A stretch of DNA of 64,000 bases. Origin: Alisma plantago-aquatica. Lineage: Eukaryota > Streptophyta > Magnoliopsida > Alismatales > Alismataceae. The DNA lies in NCBI GenBank assembly GCA_963693085.1, contig OY856413.1, forward strand, positions 542,522,879 through 542,586,878, in the 5' to 3' direction. The translations under genes were made by a program, and so were the position numbers. This document shows, piece by piece, positions 22,949 through 36,716 of the stretch. Each line of letters begins with the position of its first letter. Within the stretch, counting starts at the first letter, position 1. The notes below the pieces were generated by a model, which was not told the DNA's origin, searched no databases, and saw nothing but the letters and a program-made list of their open reading frames with translations.

Positions 22949-25900
22949 ATTCGCACCCCCTTAAAAAGTTTCGTCCCCAAATCATAAATATGCAAACATA
23001 GTATATTCAAAGTTTATTTTAAGCTTATGAAATCTTACATGTCATTATATTCTTGTATTTCGTACTTGAATGCAATTTTCAACATTAAGCCCTTCATTTC
23101 TTTTCTAATCACAACATGTTTGAAATAGTTCTCAATGACAACAAACAAATTCTCTATGCCAAAATCAATCATAACAAAGGGAGAGAGAGAAACAACCATT
23201 TCAAAAAAAAAAATTATACTCATGAGGTGTTACCTCAAGATTGATAATCTGATCCAACTATCTCAATTCATACGGCTCAATATGTACTATTGTTATGTAT
23301 TACCTCTAAATCACAAAAGAGAGTTCACCATGTTGTTTTAAATTTTCTTACTATTATTATACTTAAATAGCACAATAGTCTTGAGTTGGAAGACTAGATT
23401 CAACAACAATTGTACAATACTACTCACGGCATCCCCATTGGATCATGGATTCATAAGGTGAATCATTTCCATTACATTCCATACAATTCCCAAGTATGAG
23501 CCCACACATAATTCAAGGTGTAACCATCAGGTTATAGCATACTAGGGTTTCAACAATAGTAGAAAATTACTCCATGATTGTATTAGTCATTCAAGGACTA
23601 TTCATACCCAATTACCATCACTTAATTATATTAAAGCTAGGTATAACAAGCTATACCTCATTAGGGTTACATATCAATACAATATGGTTATCATCCCTTC
23701 TATTCATATGAGTGAATAGGTAAGACTACCTTATTCAGGGTAACCCTCCATTTGTTTAATCATCATTTGAACCATATCACCATACAACAATTGTACAATA
23801 CTAAGATGGATTACTGGTATGAATGACTACAACTATCAGACACCTGAAATTAACTTATTGCTTGTACATGTACATTGAAATCATATGTAGAACCAATTTA
23901 CATCCCTTAATATACCTTAAAAAATTATACTTATAAAAACAAATTCACATATTACTAAAAGCCATTGTTTATTTTTATCTTTCTTCTCATTCATTACTAC
24001 TTACTTTTTACTACTTATCCTTCTCATTTTAATCATGTAGATTAAACATTCCTAAAATTGAAACATACAAGGTACAAATAGATTATTTATCATTCTTGCT
24101 AACTGCAAGAATTTATCTCATATCGCACTTCACTCATATTGTATTTCTCCTTTTGTTCAAAACACACTTGTTACATTTCAGATTTATATCTTACTCTTTA
24201 CTCCAAATCATTTCCATATTGTTTATCTACCTTTCAGATTAGCTATCTTTAAACCCAGGATTACTATCAGTGCTAGTTTACTTCTCATAGTGCAAATCTC
24301 ATGATCTTGTTTTATAGAGATATTAGTATTCAAGGTCAAATCACTATTGACATCCCTTGAACTACTACATCTCTAAACATTCTAGGGTTTGGTCCTTATC
24401 AGTAGCATGTCGTTATTGTGATGTGACTTTGCTCCATTAATTTGAAATTCAAACTTTGGATCTCACAAGTTTTACTAAAGTCTTCTTTATCTTATCGATT
24501 GAATTTCCTTTCTCTTACTTGGCCATTCAGATAGATTACATTCTCAATTACCCTGCTAGGGTTTCATCATCATAGTGTGTCATTATTACATTCACTAGAT
24601 GTCTCTACCATGGTGGATATGCATCATATATGATTCATTTTCTTATCACTTCATTCCCACATTGCTCTCATTAAGGAAGATATGAAAGAGATGATGATTT
24701 CAAGACTTAGAATTCTTATCTTCAAACATTCAATATCACATTTCTCATATGTAGGTTTAATTAATTATCAACAAGGATACTTGACTAATTAGCACTTTCT
24801 TGAATCTCGCAACCTCTTTCTTTTATAATCTATATTACTCCATTATGTTTCAAACCCTTCTTTACTTTCCATAATCCCCTTACCATATACTACTATTCCA
24901 CATGTCATCTTTAACTTCTAGTTTTCTCTTATGATCATGTTGCTTCTTTTATGTGTATGATCATGTATACCATGTTGCAAATATTTCCTTTTATCCTTCT
25001 ACTAATGTGAAGTTGAAATTCTAAATCAATAATCTCTCTACTAGTATCACCTCATATTTAATGCATTACATATCCTTAATTTAAAATCAAATGGCTCATC
25101 CATGGGTCAAACTTAGTATCTCTTTTAATCAAGTTTTTACCTCTTGAATATAGTCTACATTTGCATGACTTATTAATTGGTTAAGCTACAGTTTTGTTAT
25201 TCTTTTAGAAATTAGTTTATTGTTCTATAGAGACTTAGAATCCAAAGGCAGTAGGATGAATGTATTAACTTCACAATAAAGGTATGCGTTCCATGCTCTC
25301 AATTATATCATAGCCCTCATTCCTTAATCAAGCTCATTATTTCCAACATTTCTCTTTGTTTCAACTAAGTTTTTTATCCTAGTTTTATGATTTACATGCT
25401 CATCTAGTTCACTTCACTTTAACTTTTCTGAAGACTCTTCACTTCTATGTACTTACCGAATACTTAACTCTTTTCTTCTATTTTCCCTTTGCTTTGGAGT
25501 ACATAAAAACATTTTACTTGATTATATAATCCATTCCTCATGATTGATTCTTACTATCTTGGCCCTTACATACTTTCTCATATCTTTTCCATATTTCATA
25601 TTTAGAGTTCATATAATACTAATGATTAAACTTAATTAGAATCTTATGCCGTGTTCCTTTATTCCCAATTAAGGGTTTCTTATATGAGGCCCCAAGGTTG
25701 GATCTCAGACATTAGTTTCAACTGATTCTTAGCTATTCTAATCTTTCCCATATGTTTCAACATCTTAGTGTATGTACATTCTCACTATGATGTGGGTCTA
25801 ATTTATCTAGAATCTACTCTTATTATATTTTTAATAGGAGTCATTAGATCCCAGTAATGCATCCTACCAGCCGGACCAGGCCAAACCTGCAGTCCTGAAG

Positions 25901-26452
25901 CCAAGAGCTACTTAAGATTAACCAACTCCTATTAATCTCAAACATGTGGAAAGAATATCCACTTACGAAAGTTCATTCAAAGATCATTTCTAGTCTACTT
26001 CATACAAAGAATGTAATCAATAAATGTTTCAACTGCAAAGTTTACAACAAATCTTAAAGACCCATATATATTTCAAAATACTGAATATCTAAATTTCAAC
26101 ATATAAGAGATTTTCTACTCATCTCCAATAAAACAACAATATGAAATGAAAGTTCTATCTTATTTAATATTTATGCTCTTAGTTCATGTTGCTTATCTTG
26201 TTTCTAACCCTAATATTTTTAGGGTTTCTCTCTAGCCCATCCTTCCACTGTACACCTGACCAGGGTATACATGAAAGAATAGACATAGTAGCTTGATACT
26301 GGTTGATCCAAGTACTCAGATATCGGGCCGGGATATCCAAATACTCAAATCCCCAGAGCTAACATCATAACATCTCCTATCTGCCACACTTATGACTCTA
26401 ATTTACTAACTTAATGGTCCCTGACTACTCATCCAAAGCTTTGATACCAAAT
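22949..26452 (-). other. Internal region of element C (no coding capacity)
   Basis: At the 22949 end the minus strand has GGGGACGAAAC then TTTTTAAGGGGGTGCGAAT, the Ty3/gypsy-type polypurine tract. The rest is AT-rich, with stops in all frames. The longest frame is under 70 codons and resembles nothing. A short GC-richer patch at 25855-25915 is the only compositional break. I see no Gag, protease, RT or integrase motif, even a degenerate one. Confidence 0.8.
26437..26449 (-). other. Primer-binding site of element C
   Basis: The minus strand reads TGGTATCAAAGCT, three bases from the LTR edge at 26453. It is the same variant as in element B and is near-complementary to initiator tRNA-Met. Confidence 0.88.
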
Positions 26453-29400
26453 TGTTACACCACAATCTCACAATTACCACTAATCACGTGATTCAGGTAT
26501 AAATTGAGGATTTAACGTAATACAAAGATCACCCTTAACTTTTTATTTTTTTTCAAACTTTGTTTTATCGCATTGAACCACATAAACTAACTTTACAAGT
26601 GAATTAAACTTTTATTTCTCTAATGTAATCTCATCATTAATGATACACATCCATACATTCATTATGTTTCTCACACTTCCATGTACATATGACATGACAA
26701 TCATTTGCATTCTCTCTTATTAAGGAAACAAACATACAAAACATCATTTACAACTCTCTCACATCTATACAAGGACCTAGAGTGACAAGGACCGACTAAA
26801 CTTAACTATACTCAGACTTAACTCTTATGGCATATCTACTCTGATGCAATGATATCTTCTTCAAGTCCATATGATTTCCCTAAAAATTTTGAGTAGAGGG
26901 GTGAGCCTACTCACTCAGTGAATGAGTACTTCAAAGAAACAGTCTAAAGCACTAATATAATTACAGATATACTTTTGAGCAACTGATATCAATTATAATA
27001 ACAGTAAGCTTTAAAGAGATTGATCATTGGCAATCATAAATATGGCAGGATACTCTAGATATCAACAAGAGAAAATCAATATATGAGCAAGCTTGATAAA
27101 TTTCAAAGAGAACTAATAATTTAGAAACATACAAAGTATAGTTGATGGGAAACTATACTCAAATATTTCTTAGCCTTTCTTACTTAAAAGAAACTCTTTA
27201 AACCTATATGATCATATTTTACTTTGAGCCCTGATCATATGTAGTGTACTCTACATATGAAGACTCGTAGTGAACTACGATCTCACCGTACAAGACTTAG
27301 CTTAAAATCAGGGAAGCTAAGCCTAGAACTGAATCTGGGTCTACATGACTTGAACCGTCATGTTTGACTAAGGTGGCTAAATAGTTGGCCTTTAATTGGA
27401 CCTCTCCTTCTAGGCTGAGTACACAGGTGGAGGGTCTGAGACACTCTGTGGGCCTCATCTTGGTACACTCTGTGGGTACCTCTAGGTTACCACCGGGATC
27501 TCTGGTTCATGTTGGGTAACCTATATCTTCTTACGAGACTACCTCAATGGCTTCATCTCCCTGCACGCTCTATGTGTGCAATCTGATCCCCGTATATTGG
27601 TCACTGCCACGGTGGATCGTTTCCTCCTTATAGTGCAGACATCCATAGGAAATCTATAGTGTTCAGGGCACATATGTCTATTATTTTATTATTCATGGAA
27701 ATCTCTTTCTACATTGTACCTTTCTCTTACTTATACTTGACTCTGATACCTCTATGGTACCGCGTCAATTTAATTGAAGTTTATAATACACCATGTACAT
27801 CATTCTAAACTTGGTAGAGAAGTATAGTTGAAACATTGTAATTTGTTGAGAAATCAACATACTATAAATGCAGGCAGACTAAAGTTCTTAAATAAACTGA
27901 ATACATGTCAACTTGGCACATATACACTGAAATCATGCAATTGATCTTCTAATACACTGGTAAAAGTTAATTGATTAACATACGAGAAATTGTCATTTAC
28001 ACCTAGAAATTATTTGTACTTTCTTGGAAAATGTGCACCTCAACCCAAATCTCGAGTTGTGCATCACCACATCTCATACTGAGAACATTGATATCAAAAT
28101 ACTTGATTCATTGAACACCATCCTTAGGGTTTCATTTACCTCATTCACTTATCACATGGCTCTCATAAGGATTCCATGCGACATAAACATTCATTGAATA
28201 AAGACTACTATCAACAAATCATATAAAATCAATATATGTATGAAACCTTGGACTTGATTTGAATTTGGGTTTCCATGCCATTCACTAGGATATCATGCAT
28301 CAATAATAACATTGAATAAATAAAGTCTATCATGTCAAGAAAATCCCTTCAAATGGATTTCACGATATCTATTCACAAATATCCAACTTTCCTCGCATCT
28401 AGGGTTTCACCCTCTTTACTGAGATATCAAACAAATACTATTCACTTTGAATGAAATCCAAGATAGTATCTGACATATATGTACTATGAATTTAGATAAA
28501 CAATCATTCATAACCAAGGGGATCTAGATAAGCAATTTTCTCTATTTACTTATATAGCAAATTTCAATCATAGACAAATTCCCTATATTTTAGTTTACTC
28601 TTATAACCTCTATGAATACTTAGGGAATTCTCATTAGGATGTATTGTATACATTTCTAATATGATTTTATCATCTGAACTTCAACCAAATCTATGAAGAA
28701 TCCATTTCATATCATTTTGCAACAACTTAGAACAAATAGACAATTCAGGGTTTGTAATCGCATACTAGTAATTAAAGATTATGGATGAATTAACCAATTT
28801 TCATGCAATATACTATTTAAAGGAAGTTCCCACTCACCCTATGGTGTGAAAACTCCTTAAAAACATAGCTCATCCCTAAAAATCTCAATCTCATATCAAA
28901 TTCCTAGCAATTCACCCAATTCTTCTTCCTTTCAACTCAGAACCCCTAAAAATGAGGGATTACGAAGAAAGAGTGAGAAAAGGGGAAGTTTTGATACCAT
29001 TTTGGATCAAATCAGAGGAGGGATAGAATTTTGACATGTGAGAGAAGATTCACCATGAAACTATATCCAAAAAGTTAAACTTACATGATTTCATCATTCC
29101 TTGGACCGCAAAACCCTAGGTCAACATCTCCATCAATTTCTCCTCTCAAACCCTAACTCTCCCTCTCTCTCTCTAGGATTTCATTTCTATGGAATGAATT
29201 ACGAATTATGAGAGCTCCTTGTGTGTTACCTTTACCATATAGAGTAATTTATCTGCTTGGGTCAATTGCACTTTGACCCCTCACTAAACTTTTTCTTATT
29301 TCAGCAAATTTTTCTGTCATAAAAAGGTTTTTGTAATTCATATATTTCAGATATCAAACCTTCTTAAAAAATTATTAAATTTATTATGTTTCTTATAATT

Positions 29401-30073
29401 TAGTTTATAAGCTTTATTTAAAATTTTATATCATTCCAAGCTCTCGTTAAATAATTAAAAATTAAATAGTGCACTGCTATCCAGAATTCTGCATAAATGT
29501 CAATTATTGTAATTCGTCTACTGATAAGGTCTAAACGCATCCAAAAATTATAAAAAATTTACATGTTATTAATTATTGAGTTTACATATCCATTTAAATT
29601 TTCATATTATTTGTAGTTATCAATAAATAATTAAAAATAAAACACTACACTGCTGAAAAGCACTCTATCAACATTTTTGTCGAAGTATGGTTTGACTGAG
29701 AACCATAATTAAAGAACACTCAAATATTCTGAAATTTTTCTCCAATATGCATGGTTGAGTTATTGATATCATACCAAAATTCAACTAAATATAAAATTTG
29801 AATAAAATATGAAAAATCATTTACTACACTACTATCCAAATCAAATTCCATATTCATGTACTATCAAAACCCTAATTTTTGCTGATTAGGGTTTACATTT
29901 CTCAAACCCTAATTCTTCAAACTAAAATCATAGTTCGAGTTTATTATTAGGTTTGAAAAATCATAATTGATTTACTATCATTAATCAAGTCTAAACAATG
30001 TTCAATCTAATCAAGCATGTAATCATTCAGGTAAACCCTAGTTTACCAATTAAGCACAAATGTGGTCATTAAA
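26453..30073 (-). repeat. 5' LTR of element C
   Basis: Co-linear with 19327-22948 throughout, one base shorter. Its outer end reads TCATTAAA where the other copy has TCATTACA, so the terminal CA has been lost by a single substitution at 30072. The AATGG TSD follows immediately. Confidence 0.92.
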
Positions 30074-32145
30074 AATGGTGAACAAGAAATTAAATGAGAA
30101 CAAACAAGAATCAAAACCTAAATTAACCCTAGATAGTTAATTCTAATGAGTAAGGAAAGATAATCTAAGCAAGTAAAGGAGAAAACTACACTAAGGAAAG
30201 CAAGGCAAAGATCTACACTACACTAAGCTAGAAACTAAGTACAAGAGCAATTATAGACCTAAACCAGCAAAAACTAGGCAAAAACAAGGCAATGAACTAA
30301 CTAAGAAAGTAAAGAGATAATTAAGTTAACACCTTCTAAGAAAGAATACAATTAGGGTTTCAATGCAATTAAAGGAAGTGTGGGCTGTTTAGGGGAATGC
30401 ACTCATCAATTTTGTTGGGTGATAACATGTAAACATCATTCTTTCATTTTGATTACCAAATCAAACTACAAGCTAGAGACTGATGAGTTTTCCTAAACTA
30501 CTAACTGGCCATGGATTAGATAAGGTGTGTATAGGGGAACTAGACCCCAACACCTCCTACCCACCCTTACGAGGCTCAATTGGGTTAGGGTTTAGGTATA
30601 ATTCAATTAGGATCTATTCAATCTTGGGTTTCTAGAATATGAACTCTTAGGGTAATTAGGGGTTGTGGGTAATATTTTAAGGTGGAAATCAAGTTTACAC
30701 ATCGCATCACCCACATTCTAGCCTAGAGAAGGCTCTAAGCTAATTACACAAAATGATTTTATGCTAGCTACTTAGATCTCTCACCTAGGTATATGAGAAT
30801 TGATTAGCATGTAGGAAGGTGAATAGCTAACTAGGGATCCATTAATTAGACTTAGGAGCAATTAAAAAATTAGCAACATATAAGCAGTATTCCTAAATTC
30901 CTATGTGATTTCAAGCATAAGACAACATGCAATTTATGGATAATGAGATATAAATGTAACATAATCAATAACAAACAAAATCATAATGTTTACATATCAT
31001 TTTCCTCCTAAATGGTATTAAAGTAACATTTTGAGCCCCAAACAGCCCACATAAGGGACCTAGCTACTCATAGAACACGGCAATACAAAAAGAAAGGAAG
31101 AAGCATGATTAGAGGAGTGAAAAGCCATGATGAGCTTGATGAAGAGTCCTCCTTCCTGATCTCCTAGCAGAAATAGATTGAGCACATCCCTCTAAGGTAG
31201 GTAGATGGCATGGATGTATGGTGGAAAGTAGCCAAAAACCCTAGAAGATGTGTTTTGGGGGGGGGGGGGAAGATGATGAAATGAAGGTGGAGTGGGAATG
31301 AATTGGAGCCAAAATGGGGGAGCTATGAGTGCACTACTAGTATTTAACCTCGTGCCCAAGCCACCACCCAAGTATATATAGGTGGTGGGGAAGCATTAGG
31401 TTAACTGGTGGTAGAATAGGAAATGTAGTGCAAAAGTTTTGCTAGGTTTGTATGTAGCATGGTTGTGCTGGGCAGAAGGCAGTGCTAAGATGGGGTCAAC
31501 ACACCCATGGTGGATGAGATTGGGCAAGGTGAAAAAAACAATTGGTTTAGCGGTTTTTTGGGTTTTTGGATTGTTGGTGGCACGACTGTAGTTAGGCACT
31601 GGTAGCATGGTCATGGTGGATAGAGGAAACACTACCCAGGTGGTGAGAATGAGCATTCTGACTTGTCAGCAACATGGTTGTATTGCGCTACATGGCTGTT
31701 CTGTGGCATGTTAGGATGGCCATGTTGTACTACATGGCCATGTTGTTGACTTTAATCCTTCATTGCTTGACTCTGTGGATTTTGAATGGACCAGCATGGC
31801 CATTTTCTGGTACCACAGCTGTGTTGGTTTCTTCATCAACACTTAGAGCTTGTGTATTGTGTTTCCTTAGACCTCTTTGCTTTAATTTACCCTTGTCTAC
31901 TAGTGGTAGGTTAAGGGATATTTTGACTTCACTTAGGTTATCTCTAAGGATAGAGAAACCCTAGGATTGTTTTTCTCTCTCTTCCATCCAAGCATGGTCC
32001 AAGTACCTGAAAAATATGCAAACAACATCCATAAGTCCATTACATAAATATTCATATTGAGGGGAGTAACATGTAATGTACTAGGTGTAGATGTGATTAA
32101 AGTGAAATAAGACACAAGATGAAGCCGTAAAATAGGGTTGCATCA
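30074..32145 (-). repeat. 3' LTR of element D, second part (after C)
   Basis: Resumes with AATGGTGAACAAGAAA and matches D's right LTR (39241-39596) to about 30431, where the right copy is cut by E. The remaining 1.7 kb has no second copy here, so its outer end at 32145 (plus TTGCATCA) is inferred from the adjoining G-rich polypurine tract. A minus-strand TATATATA at 31373-31380 and repeated CATGGCCATG-type words (31670-31810) suit a U3 promoter region. It includes a run of 13 G at 31257-31269. The total LTR would be about 2.48 kb. Confidence 0.7.
31373..31380 (-). promoter_or_regulatory. Possible TATA box of D 3' LTR
   Basis: TATATATA inside CCTATATATACTTGG on the minus strand, in the part of the LTR that should be U3. 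Placement only; no start site can be read. Confidence 0.35.
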
Positions 32146-32163
32146 CCACCCCAAACCTAAAAC
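32146..32163 (-). other. Polypurine tract of element D (candidate)
   Basis: The minus strand reads GTTTTAGGTTTGGGGTGG directly followed by TGATGCAACCC, the proposed LTR start. G-rich TTTGGGG tracts are usual at this place in Athila-like elements. Confidence 0.6.
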
Positions 32164-33755
32164 ATACTTTTTCTCAAATATGCTCCAACTTAATCTCTCT
32201 TTAATTTTTCAGCAATCAAGAAATGACAAATGCATTGCAATAGATGAATACTGACTAAATGGGCTCAATGATGACTAGGTACATGCATTCCACATATATC
32301 CTCTTCTCTTTCACAAAGCAATTATGATTAAAGTACGGAGCATACAAACTTCACATTTAGATCATAGAAAACACAATCAATCAATATGGTTGTCACATAA
32401 CTCTAGGTAAATCGTTTCATGGTATTGATGTTGTTGTTTTACATTCATGCATTCAATCGCATATGTCAATCCACACTAAGTAACCCACGTGGCAGCAAAG
32501 AAAGGGAAAATTAGCTAGGTTTGATGTTTCCTAGATCAATAGCCATGCAAATGGAAGAAAGGGTTGTGGTAAGAGTTTGGAGTGCTATTATAGAATATCA
32601 CTCATCTTTTCTTTATTTATATGTTATTACATAGGAGAATCTTTTGTTTTCTTTTTGCATTATATTATTTATTTTCCCTTCTGTATCTAGGGCACATGGT
32701 GGCGAGAGTGAAGTAGGGAGATATAGATATGGCCACCCCAATCTTTTGGAAGTGGCCAAGGCTTAATATGTACACTTTGGCATCCTTTCATGAGGTAGAG
32801 AGGTAAGAAGATGATAGAAGAAAAGTGAGTTGAAAAGGATTTACCAATATGGATTTCAACATGAGATTTCATGCATGAAAGCTACTATAAAATTTCATCA
32901 AGTAATGACACACAACATGAATGAGCAATATTGAAACCAAAATTTTATCATGAGATTCTACAAAACTATAAGCATTTGTGGCTTTCTCAAATCAAAATTC
33001 AACCTAACATTTTATAGGCATGAGAGAGGTGTTCTACAGGTAAAAATTAGAGACTAAGGACATTTAGAAATAGATCATAATAATGTAGCATGCATTTATC
33101 AAAGGTCAACATTTTCAATCCAATAAGAAGAGACTGGGTCAAAACACGCTTATAGGCAAGCAATATTAAATTTGGGTAACATTGGCCAAAATGGTGCCAA
33201 ATCATCTTCAATCACATATAAGCCTTTATTATAAAATGAAAATTAAGAAACAAGTAAATCCTAGCTATAAACATGCAAGAATTATGAAAATCCACATTAT
33301 ATGCATTGCATGGCAAAAAGACCAAAAACATGGAAAATTAAACAAAAATTGCAAGAAAGTAAACTGCATGGAACGAAAGTATGCAAAGCAAGTAAACATA
33401 TAATATAGATATCATGAGCAACAAAACAAAAGTAAATGCTAGGATGAAATGCAAAAATGGTGAAATGAGGGAAAACTGCCCTATCACCCCAAACTTTTGA
33501 ATTGTGTTGCCCTCAGCATGACACTAAAGCCTAGGAGTCATAGGGTAGATGATCATGGATCATGTGGTGGGATTGGTGGTGCACCTCCCTATGGTGGAGG
33601 ATACTAGTAGTAACTACCCCAGTAGTCCACCTGTGGAGGAGGGTAGGCATCCTAATAATTGGATAGTGCACCTCATCAATCTTCCCCCACTTGCGGTTCC
33701 TATATACTTGGGCATGCTAAAAATGATAAATATGGTTGATTTAATGTCGCATCTG
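32164..33755 (-). other. 3' noncoding part of element D
   Basis: AT-rich, without coding frames. At about 33484-33520 the minus strand has GAGGGCAACACAATTC and AAGTTTGGGGTGA. This resembles the word that follows the last coding region in Athila/Tat elements (from memory of the family). Otherwise nothing recognised. Confidence 0.45.
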
Positions 33756-34750
33756 CTAGTGATCCAAACATAGTGCATCATGTGTGACTTTGACACCCTC
33801 CTGAACCCTCAAGTAACTATCCTGCATCCTCTGAATACCCTCCAGTTGAGCATGAATAGTAGACATATCATATGCATTCATTATGGAATGTTGTGGCTCT
33901 GTCGCCTCTGCCTCTCGTCTCTTCACCATGTAGGCTTCTCTATCCTCCAATGTCCTCCTCTTCTCAACATCTTCCTGTGACTCTCCTAATCCCTTAGGCA
34001 AAATCACAATCTCTGGTGCTAAACATCCCACGGATGCTCCTCTTCCCACCTCCTCACTGTATCAAAGAAATTTGGAGTCAGAGCATACTCACCTAGAAGA
34101 GGTGCAGCATGGTAGGCTCACACCAGGGAGACATCTGCATAAGGGGAATTAGCATGATATATGATTTTGTGATCAACAGCTAAAATCATTAAAGAGTAGA
34201 CAAGATACTACATGTTTACCAACTTTCCTCCCTCTACCTTGGTGTATCTAGAAACATCATGATCTCAGGCAAGGGCAATGGAAGTCACAATCCCTCTCAT
34301 AATAAATGGATTTTTACTCTTAAAGGGGATTGTCCTCAAATGGTCAATCAGTAATGCTCCCAAGCTCACATGCCTACCCTTTTTCATCAAACCCAAGAAA
34401 AACATATCTTTCTTTGTGCAGCTTCCCTAATTTTCATACCTGCCAAAAATGGTGTTTATAAGAACTTTCTGAACATAGGAAAGGAATGTGTTGTGTATCA
34501 AACTCATCTTTGACTTCCCCACCACAAAATTGTTGTGGCTGGTGAATTTCTTCCACATGGCAATGTAACTAGCACTTGAGTCTTTATATGTCCTCCCATT
34601 ATCTAGGAGGGTTCTCATCTCAACACTTGGAGAAAAAAAATTATTCATAATGGATGAGGTAAAACCCCAACTTCTATCTTCAATTCTAACTTGAATGGTG
34701 TCTTCCCTGTCATCAGAGATCTTCTCTAATGAGGGTGAAGAAACTTGCAT
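33756..34750 (-). pseudogene. ORF3-like remnant of element D (downstream of pol)
   Basis: Two minus frames (34427-34750 and 33756-34049) with degenerate sequence between them. The upstream one has a WKKFTSHNNF and MSLIHNTFLSYV region. The downstream one has a charged stretch, then QLEGIQRMQDSYLRVQEG, a likely short coiled coil. The combination and position suggest the extra ORF that many Athila elements carry between pol and the 3' LTR, sometimes called env-like or plant transposon protein. I see no clear transmembrane segment. Function of that ORF is not established, and this copy is broken. The assignment is mostly positional. Confidence 0.45.
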
Positions 34751-36374
34751 GTCAGCTTAAGGTAGGTCTCCTACACTATCATCAAGATCTCAGACAAGCC
34801 CATTGTCTCCATCACACCCTAGAAGTAGACAGAGAAACCTAGGGCCTCCATCATAGCCTAACATGCATAGTGAGTCGCTATCACCCTACACATCAAACAT
34901 TCTGGGTGCTTTTGTTTCTTCACCAGAATGCTCCTTACTTAGAGTGCTTCTTCACGTGGTACATCATGCATAACCTCTTCCTCATCATCCAGAAGTAGCC
35001 ACCTTTGTGCTTGGAGATGGGGTTGTGGTTGTGGTGTTGTGGAGTTCAAGGGTCAGGTCAAGGTCGATGGCCGAGTTGCTGAAGCAGAAGGTGGGTTGGA
35101 GACAGAGGTGTTGCTTCCCTAGAAGAGATTGATTGTCAGGATGCTGAAGGTGGTTGTGGTGGTTTCCTTGACGACGAAGGCATCACACACCATGGGTGAT
35201 TGGAAACCTTTTTCACAATAGGATTTATAAGTGCATAAAACTCATCTTTCAACAATGGGCTTCTCCGCAAGAGCCTGAGGTAGAAGGTGGAGCGAGAGAT
35301 GCTACTGAGGTCGAAGAAGAGTTGTTCTTTGGGGAAAAGCCATAGGAGATGACCTCCTTGGTCTGTGATACCACTTGCTTATTAATTTTCTTCATCTTGC
35401 ATATATTTTTGTGGAGGAATGTTGAAATTGTTAGGTTTTCACAGTACTAGGGAAGGTTGGGCAGAAAGGAGAAATGAGATTGATTTGTTTGGTAGAAAAT
35501 GGGTGGAAATTGTGGTTGGGGTATGAGAAATGGTAAGTAGATGATTGGGGTTGTATTGGGGGTGATTAGAGGAGGAATCGAGGGTTGGAGATGGGTTGTG
35601 GATCATTGCACGACCACCATTCATGGAGAAAAACCTTTTTCTAATTTGCAAGAACTGAGTGAATAAGTTAAAATGAATTTATGGGTTCAGGGGTTTAGTG
35701 CCTAGGTCGGGGTTCAGCATGGCCATGCTATGTGGCACATTCATGTTAGACCACTAGTGCCACGACTGCTCTTCTCCACACGGTCGTGCTATAGAGCACG
35801 ACCCTTTTGGATTTGTTCCACATTTCTTGTATTTCTTCGATTTCCTTGTAGATTTTAGTGTATCACTGTGGCTGTGGTGAGTACTATAGTAGGTCATTTC
35901 AGCTTGAACTTCATCAAAACCCCAAATGTTTGATCAAAAGTGATTTTTCATGAACCTTTTTCTATATTTCATCTGATTTTCGTCATTTCACCTGTGCTTT
36001 AACCTACACATCTTAAAACTAAAAAAAACTATTAGAAACAATTGTGTGTGTTTTTTCTTGTAAAAGGGTAAAAATAACAAAAGGGAGTATAAAAAATGGA
36101 AGGTACAGTGAAAGATTCCCCAAACCTAGGAGGGTTGCCTCCCACTAGCACTAAGTTGCATGCCTTCATCCGAGCTTCTTTTAGATTCTACAACCATTCA
36201 ACCATTTGAAATCCTTGGGTATCCACTCCTGCAATAGTTATACCTCTCAATTGCATTCAAAATGTGAATCATGCCCCATTGACCACGAACGCTATCATCA
36301 AGTTTTCCATATGGAGCTCCTTCTTTTAAATGATTAGTCAGACTCTTCAAGTGACCATACCCAATGTCCACATC
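34751..36374 (-). other. Region of D between protease and ORF3; RT and integrase missing
   Basis: No RT, RNase H or integrase motif in any frame. At 36107-36150 the minus strand has GTGGGAGGCAACCC and TTTGGGG, a word commonly found just after the pol stop in Athila-like elements. It lies only about 230 bases after the protease, so the whole RT-to-integrase part appears deleted. CATGGCCATG and CACGGTCGTG type inverted words recur at 35715-35800 and resemble those in D's LTR at 31670-31810. Confidence 0.5.
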
Positions 36375-36716
36375 TCAGTCTCTCTGGGTTGTGGTCTTGT
36401 ACATGTTGATCTTTATCTTCATGTCCATTAAAGAGATTATCATTATGCCACTATGCACTTGTATCTCATCATTGAATGTAGATAAGAATGACATTCCCAA
36501 GATGATGGGAATCTTCCTATCCTCTGGGTCCTTGTCAAGAACAATGAAATTGGTTGGGAACTCTACTGTCCTTTCTTTGTCTATCATCACCAAAACATCA
36601 TCCACTCTTCCTTTAGGCACTTTGATGGAGCAATCCACCAATTGGAGCATGCAACGATCCAGTTTCAACTTTCCTAACCCCTTCTCAACATAGACACTAT
36701 ATGGCATCAGATTCAC
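36375..36716 (-). pseudogene. Aspartic protease remnant of element D
   Basis: A 113-residue frame matching the Athila-group retropepsin: NLMPYSVYVEKGLGKLKLD, LQLVDCSIKVPKGRVDDVLV, PTNFIVLDKDPEDRKIPIIL and GMSFLSTFNDEIQVHSG. The catalytic D-x-G motif, normally just before NLMPYS, lies upstream of the first Met in this frame and is not intact as read. The family protease cuts the Gag-Pol precursor inside the virus-like particle. No RT follows. Confidence 0.8.

Larger units (their letters stand above)
19327..30073 (-). mobile_element. Element C: coding-free LTR retrotransposon (LARD-like), complete
   Basis: Two LTRs of 3622 and 3621 bp (19327-22948 and 26453-30073) flank a 3504-bp internal region. 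The TSD is AATGG at 19322-19326 and 30074-30078. The element interrupts D's left LTR. The unbroken site is seen in D's right LTR near 39237-39253, where the flanks join directly. PBS and polypurine tract are in the correct places for minus orientation. No gag or pol is recognisable, so it must have moved with proteins from another Ty3/gypsy element. LTRs differ by roughly 5-10% in the stretches I compared, implying an older insertion. Confidence 0.93.

Noticed and set aside
22949..26452. Searched for degenerate gag/pol in the C internal region
   Set aside because: No motif chain in any frame; only isolated short open frames in AT-rich sequence.
31257..31269. Run of 13 G as a polypurine tract of a plus-strand element
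   Set aside because: No LTR start follows it, and the surrounding element D is on the minus strand. More likely a simple homopolymer in D's LTR.
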